From positions 1 to 48,497 of the IMG/VR virus record IMGVR_UViG_3300022752_000112: 48,497 nucleotides of DNA; one strand, given 5' to 3'. The notes under the pieces were generated by a model. It was not told the origin of the DNA, did no database searches, and saw only the letters and a program-made list of their open reading frames with translations. The position numbers and the translations under genes are program-made. The number at the start of each line of letters is the position of its first letter. Position 1 is the first letter of the stretch. Below are positions 7,295 through 15,778 of this stretch, one piece after another. The DNA comes from a virus.

Positions 7295-7795
7295 TTATAT
7301 TCGATATTTTATTTTTTTCTGTGTTAAAATGCTATTTACTTTTTTTACTTCATCTGCGTCCAATTCACTCGATAAACAGGCAATCAATGTTCCCTTAACA
7401 TCGGCAACAAAATAACTTCCGGAGCCTATTGTTCTCGTTCCGAAAGCGTTTTGAATTGCTAAAAAATCAGCATCGTTTTGTAATTTGTAAAATACCGAAT
7501 AAATTGCTTGTTCGTCCGTTCCTATGCCATCCATCGCTTGAAATAATTTATTAGCATAAGCAGAAGCCATTGAATTAGTTAGTTTTTGTCTGGTTTGAGG
7601 ATTTTGATTTAATTTTACTAATTCGTTGGCTGTATTTTGTTCCTCCTCCCTATAAGGCTGATTATCCGATGCTTGATTTACGCCTTTTACTAATCTATAA
7701 ATAATATAAACCCCCAAAATAAATCCTACGACTTGAACGCCAAGCCTAACTCTCGGATCAAGATTTTTGTAAACATTTGAAACATTTGTTGCCAT
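7295..7795 (-). CDS. Membrane protein with one annexin-like repeat
   Basis: A span at about 17-36 is followed by a polar linker and, from about residue 83, a segment resembling one annexin repeat: LFQAMDGIGTDEQAIYSVF, with the GxGTDE signature at 90-95, followed by two further helices. Annexin repeats bind membranes through calcium at this loop, normally in sets of four; here there is one. Several bacterial and phage proteins reuse the motif structurally without calcium. Location at the end of the capsid transcript suggests a virion membrane protein. Confidence 0.65.
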   Translation of the reverse strand: MATNVSNVYKNLDPRVRLGVQVVGFILGVYIIYRLVKGVNQASDNQPYREEEQNTANELVKLNQNPQTRQKLTNSMASAYANKLFQAMDGIGTDEQAIYSVFYKLQNDADFLAIQNAFGTRTIGSGSYFVADVKGTLIACLSSELDADEVKKVNSILTQKKIKYRI

Positions 7796-7797
7796 TA

Positions 7798-10077
7798 TTA
7801 CACAAATATATTTATTTCGTTTATATTATTTACGTTTTGTTGTTGAAAAACTTTGAAGTTGTCCGAACCAAAAACTCGTCCATTGAGAATTATATTATAT
7901 GGAGTTGGGCTTAAACTTGAAACCAATTCGCCTAACCCAGCAACAACTCCTACTGAAGTTGTTTGAAATGTCGTGATTTCCGCAACACTATTAAGTATTG
8001 TTTGCTCTCCAGTTCCACTCAAATTGATAATCGTTGTAATTGTTAAACCATTTGCATTTAGCAGTTGGTATTTGCCTCCAAAATTTTTGTATATCAATGG
8101 AATAGTCAGTTTTTGAGTTGGTAAATCATAAATCAAAGGATCATTACAATCCAAAACAATTAAAATACTTTGGTTTCCATTCTGGTAAGTTCCATTAACA
8201 AAATTAGTGTTATTTGTAATCGTTAAGTTTCCAAAAGTACATTCAAATAAAACTAAATTTTGAAAATTTCCATTGTTTGTACCTATTTCAATTTGACTAT
8301 TATTCGATAAAAAATTATTGGAAAAAGCGTTGGTGTTATTATTAGCAATTTCAATTTTACTATTAAACAATTTATTGAATAATAAAGAAGCAGAGTTATT
8401 GCTAATGTTTATTACACTCCTATTAAGAAAATTTCCCTCAGTTGCGTTTCCAATTATTCCTGTATTTGTATTTAATATAATTTCACTTTGATTTTCTAAA
8501 ACATTGTAACTAATTAAGCCGGGCGCTAAATTGTTATCGACAAGCATTTGACTATTGTCAAAAATACGATTACGAAAAATAGTTCCTGTATTAACCAACA
8601 CGCTTAAAGCAGAATAATTCAGGTTGTTTTCTTTGATTAAACTATTTGTATTGTTTAATTGAATTAAAGAAAATGCTATTTTGTTTGCAGTTATTTCCGA
8701 ATTTATCCCACCTCCAATTATTGCCCTTGTTTGAACAAAGTTGTTAATTGTAAATTCAAAATCGTTGCTAATCGAAAGATTGCAGTTATTAAAATAATTA
8801 GTATTGAATAAACCTACTCCGTTTATTGAACCAATACATTCAATAAATTCATTTGAAATAAAATTGGTTGTTGAACTCGATGATAAATTTCCAAAATATA
8901 AAATTGCCGATTTTCCTGAATTTAGAAAATAATTGTAAGAAAAATCATTAAAATTTGCATTTAGATTTATTCCATCGCCAAAAAAAACTCGGCTATTCGT
9001 TATATTGTTTTTAATGCACGAAGTAAAAACTGAATTGCAGTTGTAAAAAATACTATTGATTACTTGATTGTTTTGAACGTTTGGATCGCCCCACTTAAAA
9101 ACATTGAAAGCGAAAAACATACCGGATTGAAAAAATGTTACTTTGTTTTGGAAAACGTCCTCTCGGCTTATTACTAAATTGTTAGAGTAATCGTAATTTA
9201 TTTTGTTTGTTACTAACAAATAGCCATTTGAAGTTGAATTGGATAAAATTTGCCAATTTACTAAATCCAAAAAAGGATTTACTACTCCATTTGATCCTGT
9301 TATATTCAAAAAATGCTTATTATTCCAAATTACGACTGAATTTGTTGGCGTTACCAAAGAGGTATTCCAAATTCCTAATTGACCTACAAATCCAGAAATT
9401 CCTGAATAATTGCCTACATTCAAATAATCAGCATTGTAAAAATTTCCGGTTGCAGAGTTAGAAATTTGATTTGAGGTTGTTGCCAAACAAAAAACGTTAA
9501 TTGTTTCATTACCATAAACAGCATTGTTTATTAAGTACCCTTGATTGGTTATCAATGAAGATGATGCTACCAAAGTTGTAAATTGAGCAAAAGTTAAAGT
9601 TACAAAGTCATTGAAAATTGTTATTTCATTTCCAGAATTAGTCGTTTGTAATCCTTTAATTGTTATTTTTGATAAAGCGGTAGTTAGTGTTGATGGCGCT
9701 AAAAAAGGATTTTGATTATTAACAACTGATATAGGATTTCCTGATCCAAAAGAAAACTGACATAAATAGGCATTATTATCAGCAATAGTAATGACAGCAA
9801 CGCCTTTATTTACATTGATTAAGACCGAAGAAAGTCCGTTAATTGTATAGCCTATCGGAGCGTTAATTGTTATATTATTTATTGACGAATTACCACTATC
9901 AACGATATACAATTTATAGGCAGTATTCAAGTAATTTGCAGGCAATTCTAAAAGTTTTATTGCGACAGAAGATAAACTGGTATCGCAAATAATAAAGGTA
10001 TCGCCATTGAATACAAAATTTATTAGTCCTGTAATGGTGCGACTTGGATTGGATTGTATGGTAGGCGATAAAATCAT
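7798..10077 (-). CDS. Large parallel beta-helix spike or receptor-binding protein
   Basis: The 759-residue protein is dominated from about residue 250 to 620 by Asn-rich irregular repeats (NNxxxNxxI) with a hydrophobic residue every 20-22 positions, the pattern of right-handed parallel beta-helices such as phage tailspikes. An N-terminal domain (about 1-110, ITINAPIGYTINGL region) could attach it to the virion, and a C-terminal 100-residue cap ends NNINEINIFV. It overlaps the capsid-like 314-residue gene by 4 bases. Role: host surface glycan or receptor binding; enzymatic activity cannot be judged. Confidence 0.75.
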   Translation of the reverse strand: MILSPTIQSNPSRTITGLINFVFNGDTFIICDTSLSSVAIKLLELPANYLNTAYKLYIVDSGNSSINNITINAPIGYTINGLSSVLINVNKGVAVITIADNNAYLCQFSFGSGNPISVVNNQNPFLAPSTLTTALSKITIKGLQTTNSGNEITIFNDFVTLTFAQFTTLVASSSLITNQGYLINNAVYGNETINVFCLATTSNQISNSATGNFYNADYLNVGNYSGISGFVGQLGIWNTSLVTPTNSVVIWNNKHFLNITGSNGVVNPFLDLVNWQILSNSTSNGYLLVTNKINYDYSNNLVISREDVFQNKVTFFQSGMFFAFNVFKWGDPNVQNNQVINSIFYNCNSVFTSCIKNNITNSRVFFGDGINLNANFNDFSYNYFLNSGKSAILYFGNLSSSSTTNFISNEFIECIGSINGVGLFNTNYFNNCNLSISNDFEFTINNFVQTRAIIGGGINSEITANKIAFSLIQLNNTNSLIKENNLNYSALSVLVNTGTIFRNRIFDNSQMLVDNNLAPGLISYNVLENQSEIILNTNTGIIGNATEGNFLNRSVINISNNSASLLFNKLFNSKIEIANNNTNAFSNNFLSNNSQIEIGTNNGNFQNLVLFECTFGNLTITNNTNFVNGTYQNGNQSILIVLDCNDPLIYDLPTQKLTIPLIYKNFGGKYQLLNANGLTITTIINLSGTGEQTILNSVAEITTFQTTSVGVVAGLGELVSSLSPTPYNIILNGRVFGSDNFKVFQQQNVNNINEINIFV

Positions 10078-11018
10078 AAAATTCCTTTATTTCTTAATTC
10101 AGGTATAAGAACTTTTTTAATTTGAATTTGCTTGTAGTAAAACCCAAAAATTACGCTCATACCTCTTAGTACGGTATATTGCATTACATCCATTCCATCA
10201 GGACAATATAATCTGCCTAATGTTTTTTGAATATCCCAATAAACAATTTGCTTTTGATTTTGAACAATATCAATGTTTAGAGAGTTTTGAATAGGGAAAA
10301 CTTTTTCGCATCCTGCTATATTTTTATTTCTAAATATCATTGGTTGAGAAAATTGCTCATTTAGTAACGCTCCTGAACAAGTAAATTTAGCATTAGGCAA
10401 AATAACTGGATTTGCTAATAAATTGAATAAAACATCGGAATAAGATACTTTGTTGTTTCCGGCAACTTGAATTCTATTGTTTAGATTATCCGTTGTAGAA
10501 TAAAGATAGTCCAAAGGCGTTGATGGATTGAAAAATTCTATTGAAAAATCGTTAGGGCTATCATTATTAACAATAAGCACAAATTCTTTTAATTTTTCCC
10601 CTTTGTAATAACCGATATTTTTAATGTCCTCGTTTTCCTGACTTAAAATAAACTCATCTACGCCTTTAATTAAGATTGAGCGATTGTCAGGTAAATTTAT
10701 TTCGCTCGTTATTTTTCGTCCATTTGATTTTGGAAAAATATATTTTCTATTTCCTTTCGCTATTATTCTTTGACTTTCGTTTGTCGATTTAATTCTTTTT
10801 TTTTTAGGAACAATTTTTGCAGTTCTAATTTTTGAACTAACTTTTTTAAGTCGTTCCTTTTTGGTTTTTCCAGTAACGTTACTAAAATCAATATCTTCTA
10901 TTTCCAAAATTTCCGAATTGAAATCCGAGTAATCATCTAATCGAATTTCTTTTTTTTTGAAAAAATGGTCGTAATTGTCGCCATCCCAATCGTTCGTATC
11001 TTCTTCCCAAATGTTCAT
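10074..11018 (-). CDS. Second capsid-like (jelly-roll) structural protein
   Basis: It has an acidic, aromatic N-terminus (WEEDTNDWDGDNYDHFF), the FSNVTGK motif at 45-51, a basic region, and from about residue 135 a beta-rich domain. The order of segments there parallels the candidate major capsid protein at 15779-16531: an opening VLIVNN strand, an N-x-P turn followed by KFTCSGALLNEQFSQPMIF, then a YCPDGMDVMQYTVLRGMSVIFGF strand pair. I infer a jelly-roll fold and a role as vertex or minor capsid protein. The similarity is by eye and needs structural comparison. Confidence 0.6.
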   Translation of the reverse strand: MNIWEEDTNDWDGDNYDHFFKKKEIRLDDYSDFNSEILEIEDIDFSNVTGKTKKERLKKVSSKIRTAKIVPKKKRIKSTNESQRIIAKGNRKYIFPKSNGRKITSEINLPDNRSILIKGVDEFILSQENEDIKNIGYYKGEKLKEFVLIVNNDSPNDFSIEFFNPSTPLDYLYSTTDNLNNRIQVAGNNKVSYSDVLFNLLANPVILPNAKFTCSGALLNEQFSQPMIFRNKNIAGCEKVFPIQNSLNIDIVQNQKQIVYWDIQKTLGRLYCPDGMDVMQYTVLRGMSVIFGFYYKQIQIKKVLIPELRNKGIL

Positions 11019-11791
11019 GATGTCAATACTTTAGCGATTTCGCCTTTTTCAAATTTAGCAATATAATTCATTATTTTTCTTATCCTTTTCATATTTCCCT
11101 CGCTTTGTGCTTTGAGAAACACATTGATAAAAACATGAATTGCGTCCACTTTTGAATATCCTAAACCTAAATAAATATACAAAGCGTTTATGTCTGCGCC
11201 TATCTCATCGCTTATTGGTAAATTACTCAAGGGATTTAAGTATTTATGTGCAAATTCATGAAGCAATATAGCCATACGCATAGGTATAGTATATTTGTCA
11301 AAATGCGATTTACTTACTTCAATTATACCAGATGCGTGTCCTATTCTTGCCGGAGTTGTGCTTACTCGTCCTTGATCCGAAATAATAGGAAAGAATTTAA
11401 TCTTAAATTCTTTATCCGCCGTTGTAAAAAATCTTCCATTAACGTTTGCTTTTTCATATCCGCAACAAGCGACAAACTGTTGAGCGAATTTTACAAACTT
11501 TTTGATTTGGCTTGACAAAGTTACCTGATAAGTTTTCAATGGCTTTTCCTTAAAATCAACCATAAATTTATCTACCTCGTTTAAGGGAGTGATGATAAAT
11601 TTTATTTTTTCAGGGCTTTCCGGAAAACTAATGTAAATTTTTCTAAAATCGTTTACTTCAATAGTTCTTTCAGCATACTTGGAATTTGGCTGTAATGCGG
11701 TAGCCATAACACGAAAACGACATAAACCATCGCATTTTATTGAGATTTCTATTGCTAATTTACGATGATTTGTTTCCCATATTTTGTCCAT
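11015..11791 (-). CDS. Zinc metallopeptidase (HEXXH)
   Basis: Residues 178-182 are HEFAH within a helix (MRMAILLHEFAHKYL), the gluzincin/metzincin zinc site. A following acidic cluster (DEIGAD, about 195-200) could supply the third ligand, as in M78/M48-like families. A beta-rich N-terminal domain of about 90 residues precedes it, with no signal peptide. The ATG at 11791 overlaps the upstream stop by one base. Placement between virion genes makes it a candidate maturation protease or an entry enzyme; the substrate is unknown. Confidence 0.75.
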   Translation of the reverse strand: MDKIWETNHRKLAIEISIKCDGLCRFRVMATALQPNSKYAERTIEVNDFRKIYISFPESPEKIKFIITPLNEVDKFMVDFKEKPLKTYQVTLSSQIKKFVKFAQQFVACCGYEKANVNGRFFTTADKEFKIKFFPIISDQGRVSTTPARIGHASGIIEVSKSHFDKYTIPMRMAILLHEFAHKYLNPLSNLPISDEIGADINALYIYLGLGYSKVDAIHVFINVFLKAQSEGNMKRIRKIMNYIAKFEKGEIAKVLTS

Positions 11792-12135
11792 TACTTTTTT
11801 TTCCTTGTCAAAAAATAAACACCAACCCCTAAAACAATTACTCCTGCTCCGATTAAAACCCACGTTGTAACAGATATTTTGTTTTCTGGAGCAGGTGGAG
11901 GAGGCGGTGGAAAATTGTCGGTGTTATTAGTGTTTCCTGTATTTCCACTACCACTTTGTAATGCTAAATTTTCAATGCTTGTCAAAAGTCCGCTTTCTTT
12001 CGCTTTACCATAAATATCTTTCAATTTATCTTTTCTTGCTTGACTTCTTGCGTTTCTTTCTTCTGGAGTTAAATTTTTACTCGATTTTCCGGTGGCATTA
12101 GAAAATACTGGTCGAGAGGTTTGTATATCAATCAT
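11791..12135 (-). CDS. Virion-type membrane protein with FSNATGK motif
   Basis: A 114-residue protein beginning MIDIQTSRPVFSNATGK, homologous to the start of the 4556-5254 protein. A basic helix (about 20-50), Asn/Gly-rich and polyproline linkers, and one C-terminal span (about 89-109) ending RKKK follow. This mini-version contains the same three-part plan (motif, basic helix, tail anchor) as the 174- and 232-residue proteins, suggesting a family built by duplication. Confidence 0.75.
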   Translation of the reverse strand: MIDIQTSRPVFSNATGKSSKNLTPEERNARSQARKDKLKDIYGKAKESGLLTSIENLALQSGSGNTGNTNNTDNFPPPPPPAPENKISVTTWVLIGAGVIVLGVGVYFLTRKKK

Positions 12136-12637
12136 TTGTTTTTGGTTTCGTTACTGCTTGTTGATTATTTTGATTTCGATAAACAATATAAAGCGCTAAA
12201 ATTCCTACGATACCTGCGCCTATTAGTTTGTTTTTCAATGGATATTCTTCGTTCATTGGTAAATATCCTTGCTTTTCTATTAAATGTGTTCCTAAAAAAC
12301 CTACCGCAACCCCTATAAGCAAAGCATCTAAATACTTTATTTTTGGATTATTTGGTTTTATCGAAATAGGTTTCGGAATAGGATCGCTCAGTTCATTTCC
12401 GGTTGCATTACTTTGTATTTCCTTTCCGGCTAACTCTTTAACACATTCTAAAGGAACAACGCACATAGCACCAACTAAAACAAACGATGGTTGATTATTT
12501 GCGTGTTTTAATTCGCCTTGAACAATCTGCCCTTTTCTAAACTTCCTAAATCGCACTTGCGCTGGTTTGTGCGCTGTTTGACCACCAATAACAATCGGAG
12601 AGTTTACGTCCTTTGTAATTATGTAACTTTTTTTCAT
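12128..12637 (-). CDS. Virion-type membrane protein with QSNATGN motif
   Basis: The N-terminal 70 residues look like a small beta domain (VIVIGGQTAHKPAQV, KGQIVQGELKH, FVLVGAMCVVP). The motif QSNATGN sits at 75-81, and two membrane spans follow (about 104-121 and 137-153). The tail is polar. The motif therefore separates a soluble domain from the membrane part. It is coupled to the 34-residue gene upstream by an ATGA overlap. Confidence 0.7.
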   Translation of the reverse strand: MKKSYIITKDVNSPIVIGGQTAHKPAQVRFRKFRKGQIVQGELKHANNQPSFVLVGAMCVVPLECVKELAGKEIQSNATGNELSDPIPKPISIKPNNPKIKYLDALLIGVAVGFLGTHLIEKQGYLPMNEEYPLKNKLIGAGIVGILALYIVYRNQNNQQAVTKPKTND

Positions 12638-12738
12638 TTTATTTTGGCTTTGGTTATTGTTTGAGATTTTTGATAAGACCTAAATGCCTCAATCAAAATA
12701 CCACCTACAACAATCGCAATTACTAATTTTTTAAGCAT
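12634..12738 (-). CDS. 34-residue membrane peptide
   Basis: Reads MLKKLVIAIVVGGILIEAF, then a polar basic tail ending KAKIK. One membrane span fills residues 4-19. It overlaps the upstream gene by 8 bases and the downstream gene by ATGA, so translation is likely despite the size. Small tail-less single-span proteins like this are common in membrane-containing phages such as PRD1. Confidence 0.6.
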   Translation of the reverse strand: MLKKLVIAIVVGGILIEAFRSYQKSQTITKAKIK

Positions 12739-13348
12739 TTCTGCGTTTTACTAAATAAACTATTAACCCAATAATGGCTAATCCACCAACCACTGATCCT
12801 GCAATAATCCAATACTTTGTTTGTTTCGCTTTATTGTCTTGTGCCTGTTTTTCTTTTTCAGTTTCTAATGCTTTTTGTTGTAAAATAGATTTAACCAATT
12901 CTTGTTTGCTTTCTTGTTTTTTGGTAACTGCATCCAAAGCGCCATATTTTTTTTTCTGTCTGCCTTGAAGCGCTGTATTTCCTAAATTTGCTAACGCACC
13001 AACGCCCTCTGCAATAGCGCCTACTGAATTAAAGTATTGGTCATCATTACTTTCATAATTAAAATAGTCCATAAGGTCGTTGTAATTATCATAAACAATT
13101 TGGTTATCTATCTCGCCATCAAATCCTTGTTCATCTTCAACAAAATAAGCAGTTAAGCCTTTTAATTCGTCATTTTCAGGTAATTCGTTGATGTATTTTT
13201 CTACCAAGTCGGCAAGGCTATCATTATTACTAACTGGTATATTTGCAGTATCAAGTAAATCAACAAAAGAACTTTTATCATTAGCAACAATAGTTCCTAA
13301 TTTTCTCATTATTCGTTTGTTGGCATTTTTTAATTTTTGAAATTCCAT
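12731..13348 (-). CDS. Virion-type membrane protein with acidic middle
   Basis: The protein has a basic N-terminal helix, then an acidic region containing DLMDYF and DDQYF. These are similar in character to the YDGMDYFDGD repeats of the candidate capsid protein. A Gly/Ala-rich segment (SVGAIAEGVGALANLG) and a charged coiled coil (about 130-175) follow, with one C-terminal span (about 181-200) ending KRRNA. No family is recognised. It fits the series of tail-anchored virion proteins. Confidence 0.7.
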   Translation of the reverse strand: MEFQKLKNANKRIMRKLGTIVANDKSSFVDLLDTANIPVSNNDSLADLVEKYINELPENDELKGLTAYFVEDEQGFDGEIDNQIVYDNYNDLMDYFNYESNDDQYFNSVGAIAEGVGALANLGNTALQGRQKKKYGALDAVTKKQESKQELVKSILQQKALETEKEKQAQDNKAKQTKYWIIAGSVVGGLAIIGLIVYLVKRRNA

Positions 13349-13587
13349 CGCTTGTAAAGAAAATAACTACCCACTAATAAAATCACTATTGCTCCAACTT
13401 TTGCAGTAATTGAATACTGATACCCTATTTTTTTACCTGAAAAATAATCGTTTAGTACCTGATTAGAAGTTGAAGCAACCGGATACCAACTTTCACTACT
13501 GCCCTTTTTTCTTCTTACCCAACCGCTACTCCTTTTTTGATATTCGTAGGTTGGATTGTCCGGATAGTATAATGTTTGATATAACAT
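13330..13587 (-). CDS. Small tail-anchored membrane protein (85 aa)
   Basis: The N-terminal 55 residues are aromatic and basic (WVRRKKGSSESWYPV); a span at about 61-79 is followed by YKRWNFKN. It overlaps the next gene by 19 bases. Unrecognised; likely another virion membrane protein. Confidence 0.65.
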   Translation of the reverse strand: MLYQTLYYPDNPTYEYQKRSSGWVRRKKGSSESWYPVASTSNQVLNDYFSGKKIGYQYSITAKVGAIVILLVGSYFLYKRWNFKN

Positions 13588-13592
13588 TTTAT

Positions 13593-14735
13593 TTACGATA
13601 AAAGTTTATACTTACGAATGGCATAGATACCAGCAAACGCAATCAATCCTCCTATTAAAAAATTTCGCCAAAACGTATCATTTGATCCACTAAAATTACT
13701 ACTCGTTTCTGTATAATCTAAATTTATCATTTGAGGCTCTGGTTGTTCATAATCAAAAACTGGTACGCCCAAATCGTCCGCATTGTAAAAATCTGTTATC
13801 TGGTTAGTCGAACCAAACTCATCGGAAGTTCCATCAAACGAAAAACTTTTCAGCATAGAATTTCGACCTCGTTGTTCCCACCATTTTTGAATTTTGCTTT
13901 TATCCCAACCTTGTTTAAGCATTTTTGCCATAATGATAGGAGGAATAGGCGCATTTAATAATCTTTGTAATCGTGCTTTGCGTTTCTCTTTGTTGATAGT
14001 TCTGGAAGAAACGCCATTTGCACCGCTAAATTGTTCTAATTGTTTTTCTAAATCATTTGCTTTTTGAAAATTCATTTGAAGCGCTTTATCAATTTGATTA
14101 GTCGCACCTCCTTTTTGCTGTTTTAATGCTTTCATTTGCATTAAATTACTTAATGCTTCATTAGTCATTTCAATTTGATAACACATTACCTTAACTTGTT
14201 TCGGTGTTGCTGTATCTCCAGAGATTTCACTCACAAAATTGCTATCCTCATCTTCGGAATATACTTCGTCCCCTGAATTGTCTTGATCCTCGTTATCCTC
14301 CGAATTTTGATTTTCGTTATCGTTATCAGTATTGGTAGTTGAATTGTCTTGATCCTCGTTATTCGTTTCGTCTTGATTGCTTGTTTGTGTTTCGTTAGAG
14401 GACATATCTGCATCTTTAGTTTGCGTATCTTCTTCTAACGAACCTTTTTCGGCTTCTTCTTCGGAATTTGGCTTTTGTCTGCCATGTTTAATATCCGAAA
14501 TCATTTGTCTTTTAGATTTTCTTGCGCTTTGTTTTTGTTTTCTTGCATCCTGACGAACTGCTTTAATTTTTGCCCTTCTGCTTTTTCTATCGCCATGCTT
14601 TTTTCCTTTTGCATCGCTAAAATTTTCGCCTAAAAAGGCTTGTTCGTATGTTGCGGTATTAGTAACCATAGTATTATCCGCCAATCCCGGTTCTAAATTA
14701 ACGATAACTGAATTGTAATTTTGGTAAGCCTCCAT
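13593..14735 (-). CDS. Acidic/basic tail-anchored virion-type protein with FSDAKGK motif
   Basis: The 380-residue protein has FSDAKGK at 39-45, then a Lys/Arg-rich helix (about 45-85), then a long Asp/Glu/Asn-rich disordered stretch (about 95-175) partly built from a duplicated EDQDNS unit. A helical region (about 185-260), a second acidic aromatic stretch and one C-terminal span (about 357-375) follow. The ATG at 14735 was chosen because the frame extended to 14819 overlaps the upstream gene. It is the largest of the motif-bearing membrane proteins and could bridge capsid, membrane and DNA. Confidence 0.7.
   Translation of the reverse strand: MEAYQNYNSVIVNLEPGLADNTMVTNTATYEQAFLGENFSDAKGKKHGDRKSRRAKIKAVRQDARKQKQSARKSKRQMISDIKHGRQKPNSEEEAEKGSLEEDTQTKDADMSSNETQTSNQDETNNEDQDNSTTNTDNDNENQNSEDNEDQDNSGDEVYSEDEDSNFVSEISGDTATPKQVKVMCYQIEMTNEALSNLMQMKALKQQKGGATNQIDKALQMNFQKANDLEKQLEQFSGANGVSSRTINKEKRKARLQRLLNAPIPPIIMAKMLKQGWDKSKIQKWWEQRGRNSMLKSFSFDGTSDEFGSTNQITDFYNADDLGVPVFDYEQPEPQMINLDYTETSSNFSGSNDTFWRNFLIGGLIAFAGIYAIRKYKLLS
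14275..14363. repeat. Internal direct repeat in acidic linker
   Basis: A segment of about 22 bases beginning GAATTGTCTTGATCCTCGTT occurs at 14275 and again at 14341 (66-base pitch). It encodes the duplicated EDQDNS unit in the acidic linker of the 380-residue protein. It looks like slippage or duplication within a low-complexity coding region rather than a control element. Confidence 0.6.
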
Positions 14736-14736
14736 T

Positions 14737-15189
14737 TTATATTGTTTTGATTTGTATTGATTTTGGTTTATATAAAGAGTTAGAAATAAAATAACCTGCA
14801 ATCGCAGAAACACCCCCAATCATCAAGGCATTTTTGTTTTCATAGCCCATTTTTTTGGCTACTGCAAAACTTATTATTCCAACAAATACACTAATTGCTG
14901 AAGTCATAACATTGTTTTCTTGGTTATTAGGCAAGTCAATTACTCTCGTATTTATATCGCCCTCAAATTTATTTTTCATTTCTTGAACGGTATTTGCATA
15001 AAGTAAAAATCCATCTTTTGCTCTAAATAAACGATATGTAAAATCCTTTCCTTTTCTTTTTCCTACTACATTGTAAAAATCGCCATCTAACTTCGTTCCT
15101 TTTTTTATGAATATACTTGTTTCTACAAAATTTTTATGTTTGTCATTGTTAATTAAAACTGGCGAATTTTCTAACACAACTACATTCAT
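14737..15189 (-). CDS. Two-span membrane protein (150 aa)
   Basis: The soluble N-terminal 85 residues are predicted beta-rich (ETSIFIKKGTKLDG, KDFTYRLFRAKDGFLLYA). Two Ala/Gly-rich spans lie at about 95-110 and 120-138. The stop is one base before the next start. Unrecognised, but its membership in the virion block suggests a structural membrane protein. Confidence 0.65.
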   Translation of the reverse strand: MNVVVLENSPVLINNDKHKNFVETSIFIKKGTKLDGDFYNVVGKRKGKDFTYRLFRAKDGFLLYANTVQEMKNKFEGDINTRVIDLPNNQENNVMTSAISVFVGIISFAVAKKMGYENKNALMIGGVSAIAGYFISNSLYKPKSIQIKTI

Positions 15190-15705
15190 TTATCTTTTAT
15201 TTGTTAATGCGAATATACTAATTATTGCGACAAGTCCTAAAACTAAAAAAGCATCGTTGCTGTTAATCGTTTTTTCTGTATCGGCTGAAAAATTACTTTT
15301 GCATCCACAAGCACTTGAAGTCCCGGACATGGAAGAACTACCACAGCAATTTGAATAATTATTAGGACAATCAGGATTTCCACAACTGCATTGACTTTTC
15401 ATTTTTGTTTCAACTGGCATTTCTTCACTAATTGTTTCTTTTATCATTTCCTCTTTTTGAGGAGCGGTATATTTCAAAATAAACTCTTTGTGTGGATGAA
15501 TTTCGGCTAATTGTTTTTCAAGCGCAAGTTTATCATCTTCGTTTTGATATAACTTGGTTAGTTTATATTCTAAATCTTTATGATTTACTGCATCTTGTTC
15601 GCCATATCTTTTGAGAAGTTTTCTTGCCTCCGCTGTTGATCCATTCGCTATTGTTCCCAACAAAGTAACTCGGCTTTTATATTTATCAGTTCTTTCAGGC
15701 TTCAT
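15190..15705 (-). CDS. Cys-rich tail-anchored membrane protein
   Basis: A charged helical N-terminal 100 residues lead into a cluster of seven cysteines (106, 108, 113, 120, 121, 133, 135; beginning QCSCGNPDC). FSADTEKT and a C-terminal span (about 151-167) follow. The cluster could bind zinc or be disulphide-bonded if it lies outside the host cytoplasm. It is the first gene after the capsid terminator. No family is recognised. Confidence 0.65.
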   Translation of the reverse strand: MKPERTDKYKSRVTLLGTIANGSTAEARKLLKRYGEQDAVNHKDLEYKLTKLYQNEDDKLALEKQLAEIHPHKEFILKYTAPQKEEMIKETISEEMPVETKMKSQCSCGNPDCPNNYSNCCGSSSMSGTSSACGCKSNFSADTEKTINSNDAFLVLGLVAIISIFALTNKR

Positions 15706-15725
15706 ATAAAATCAAAAATTTTAAG

Positions 15726-15757
15726 CAAAAAAAGGCAAGGTGTTACTCCTTGCCTTT
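15726..15757 (-). terminator. Rho-independent terminator after capsid gene
   Basis: The 10-bp stem AAAGGCAAGG / CCTTGCCTTT with a 7-base loop is followed on the minus strand by a run of seven U. It lies 22 bases past the stop of the candidate major capsid gene and before the Cys-rich gene. It would end the capsid transcript or leave only partial read-through. Confidence 0.85.
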
Positions 15758-15778
15758 AATATCCGCTTGGTTTAGTCC

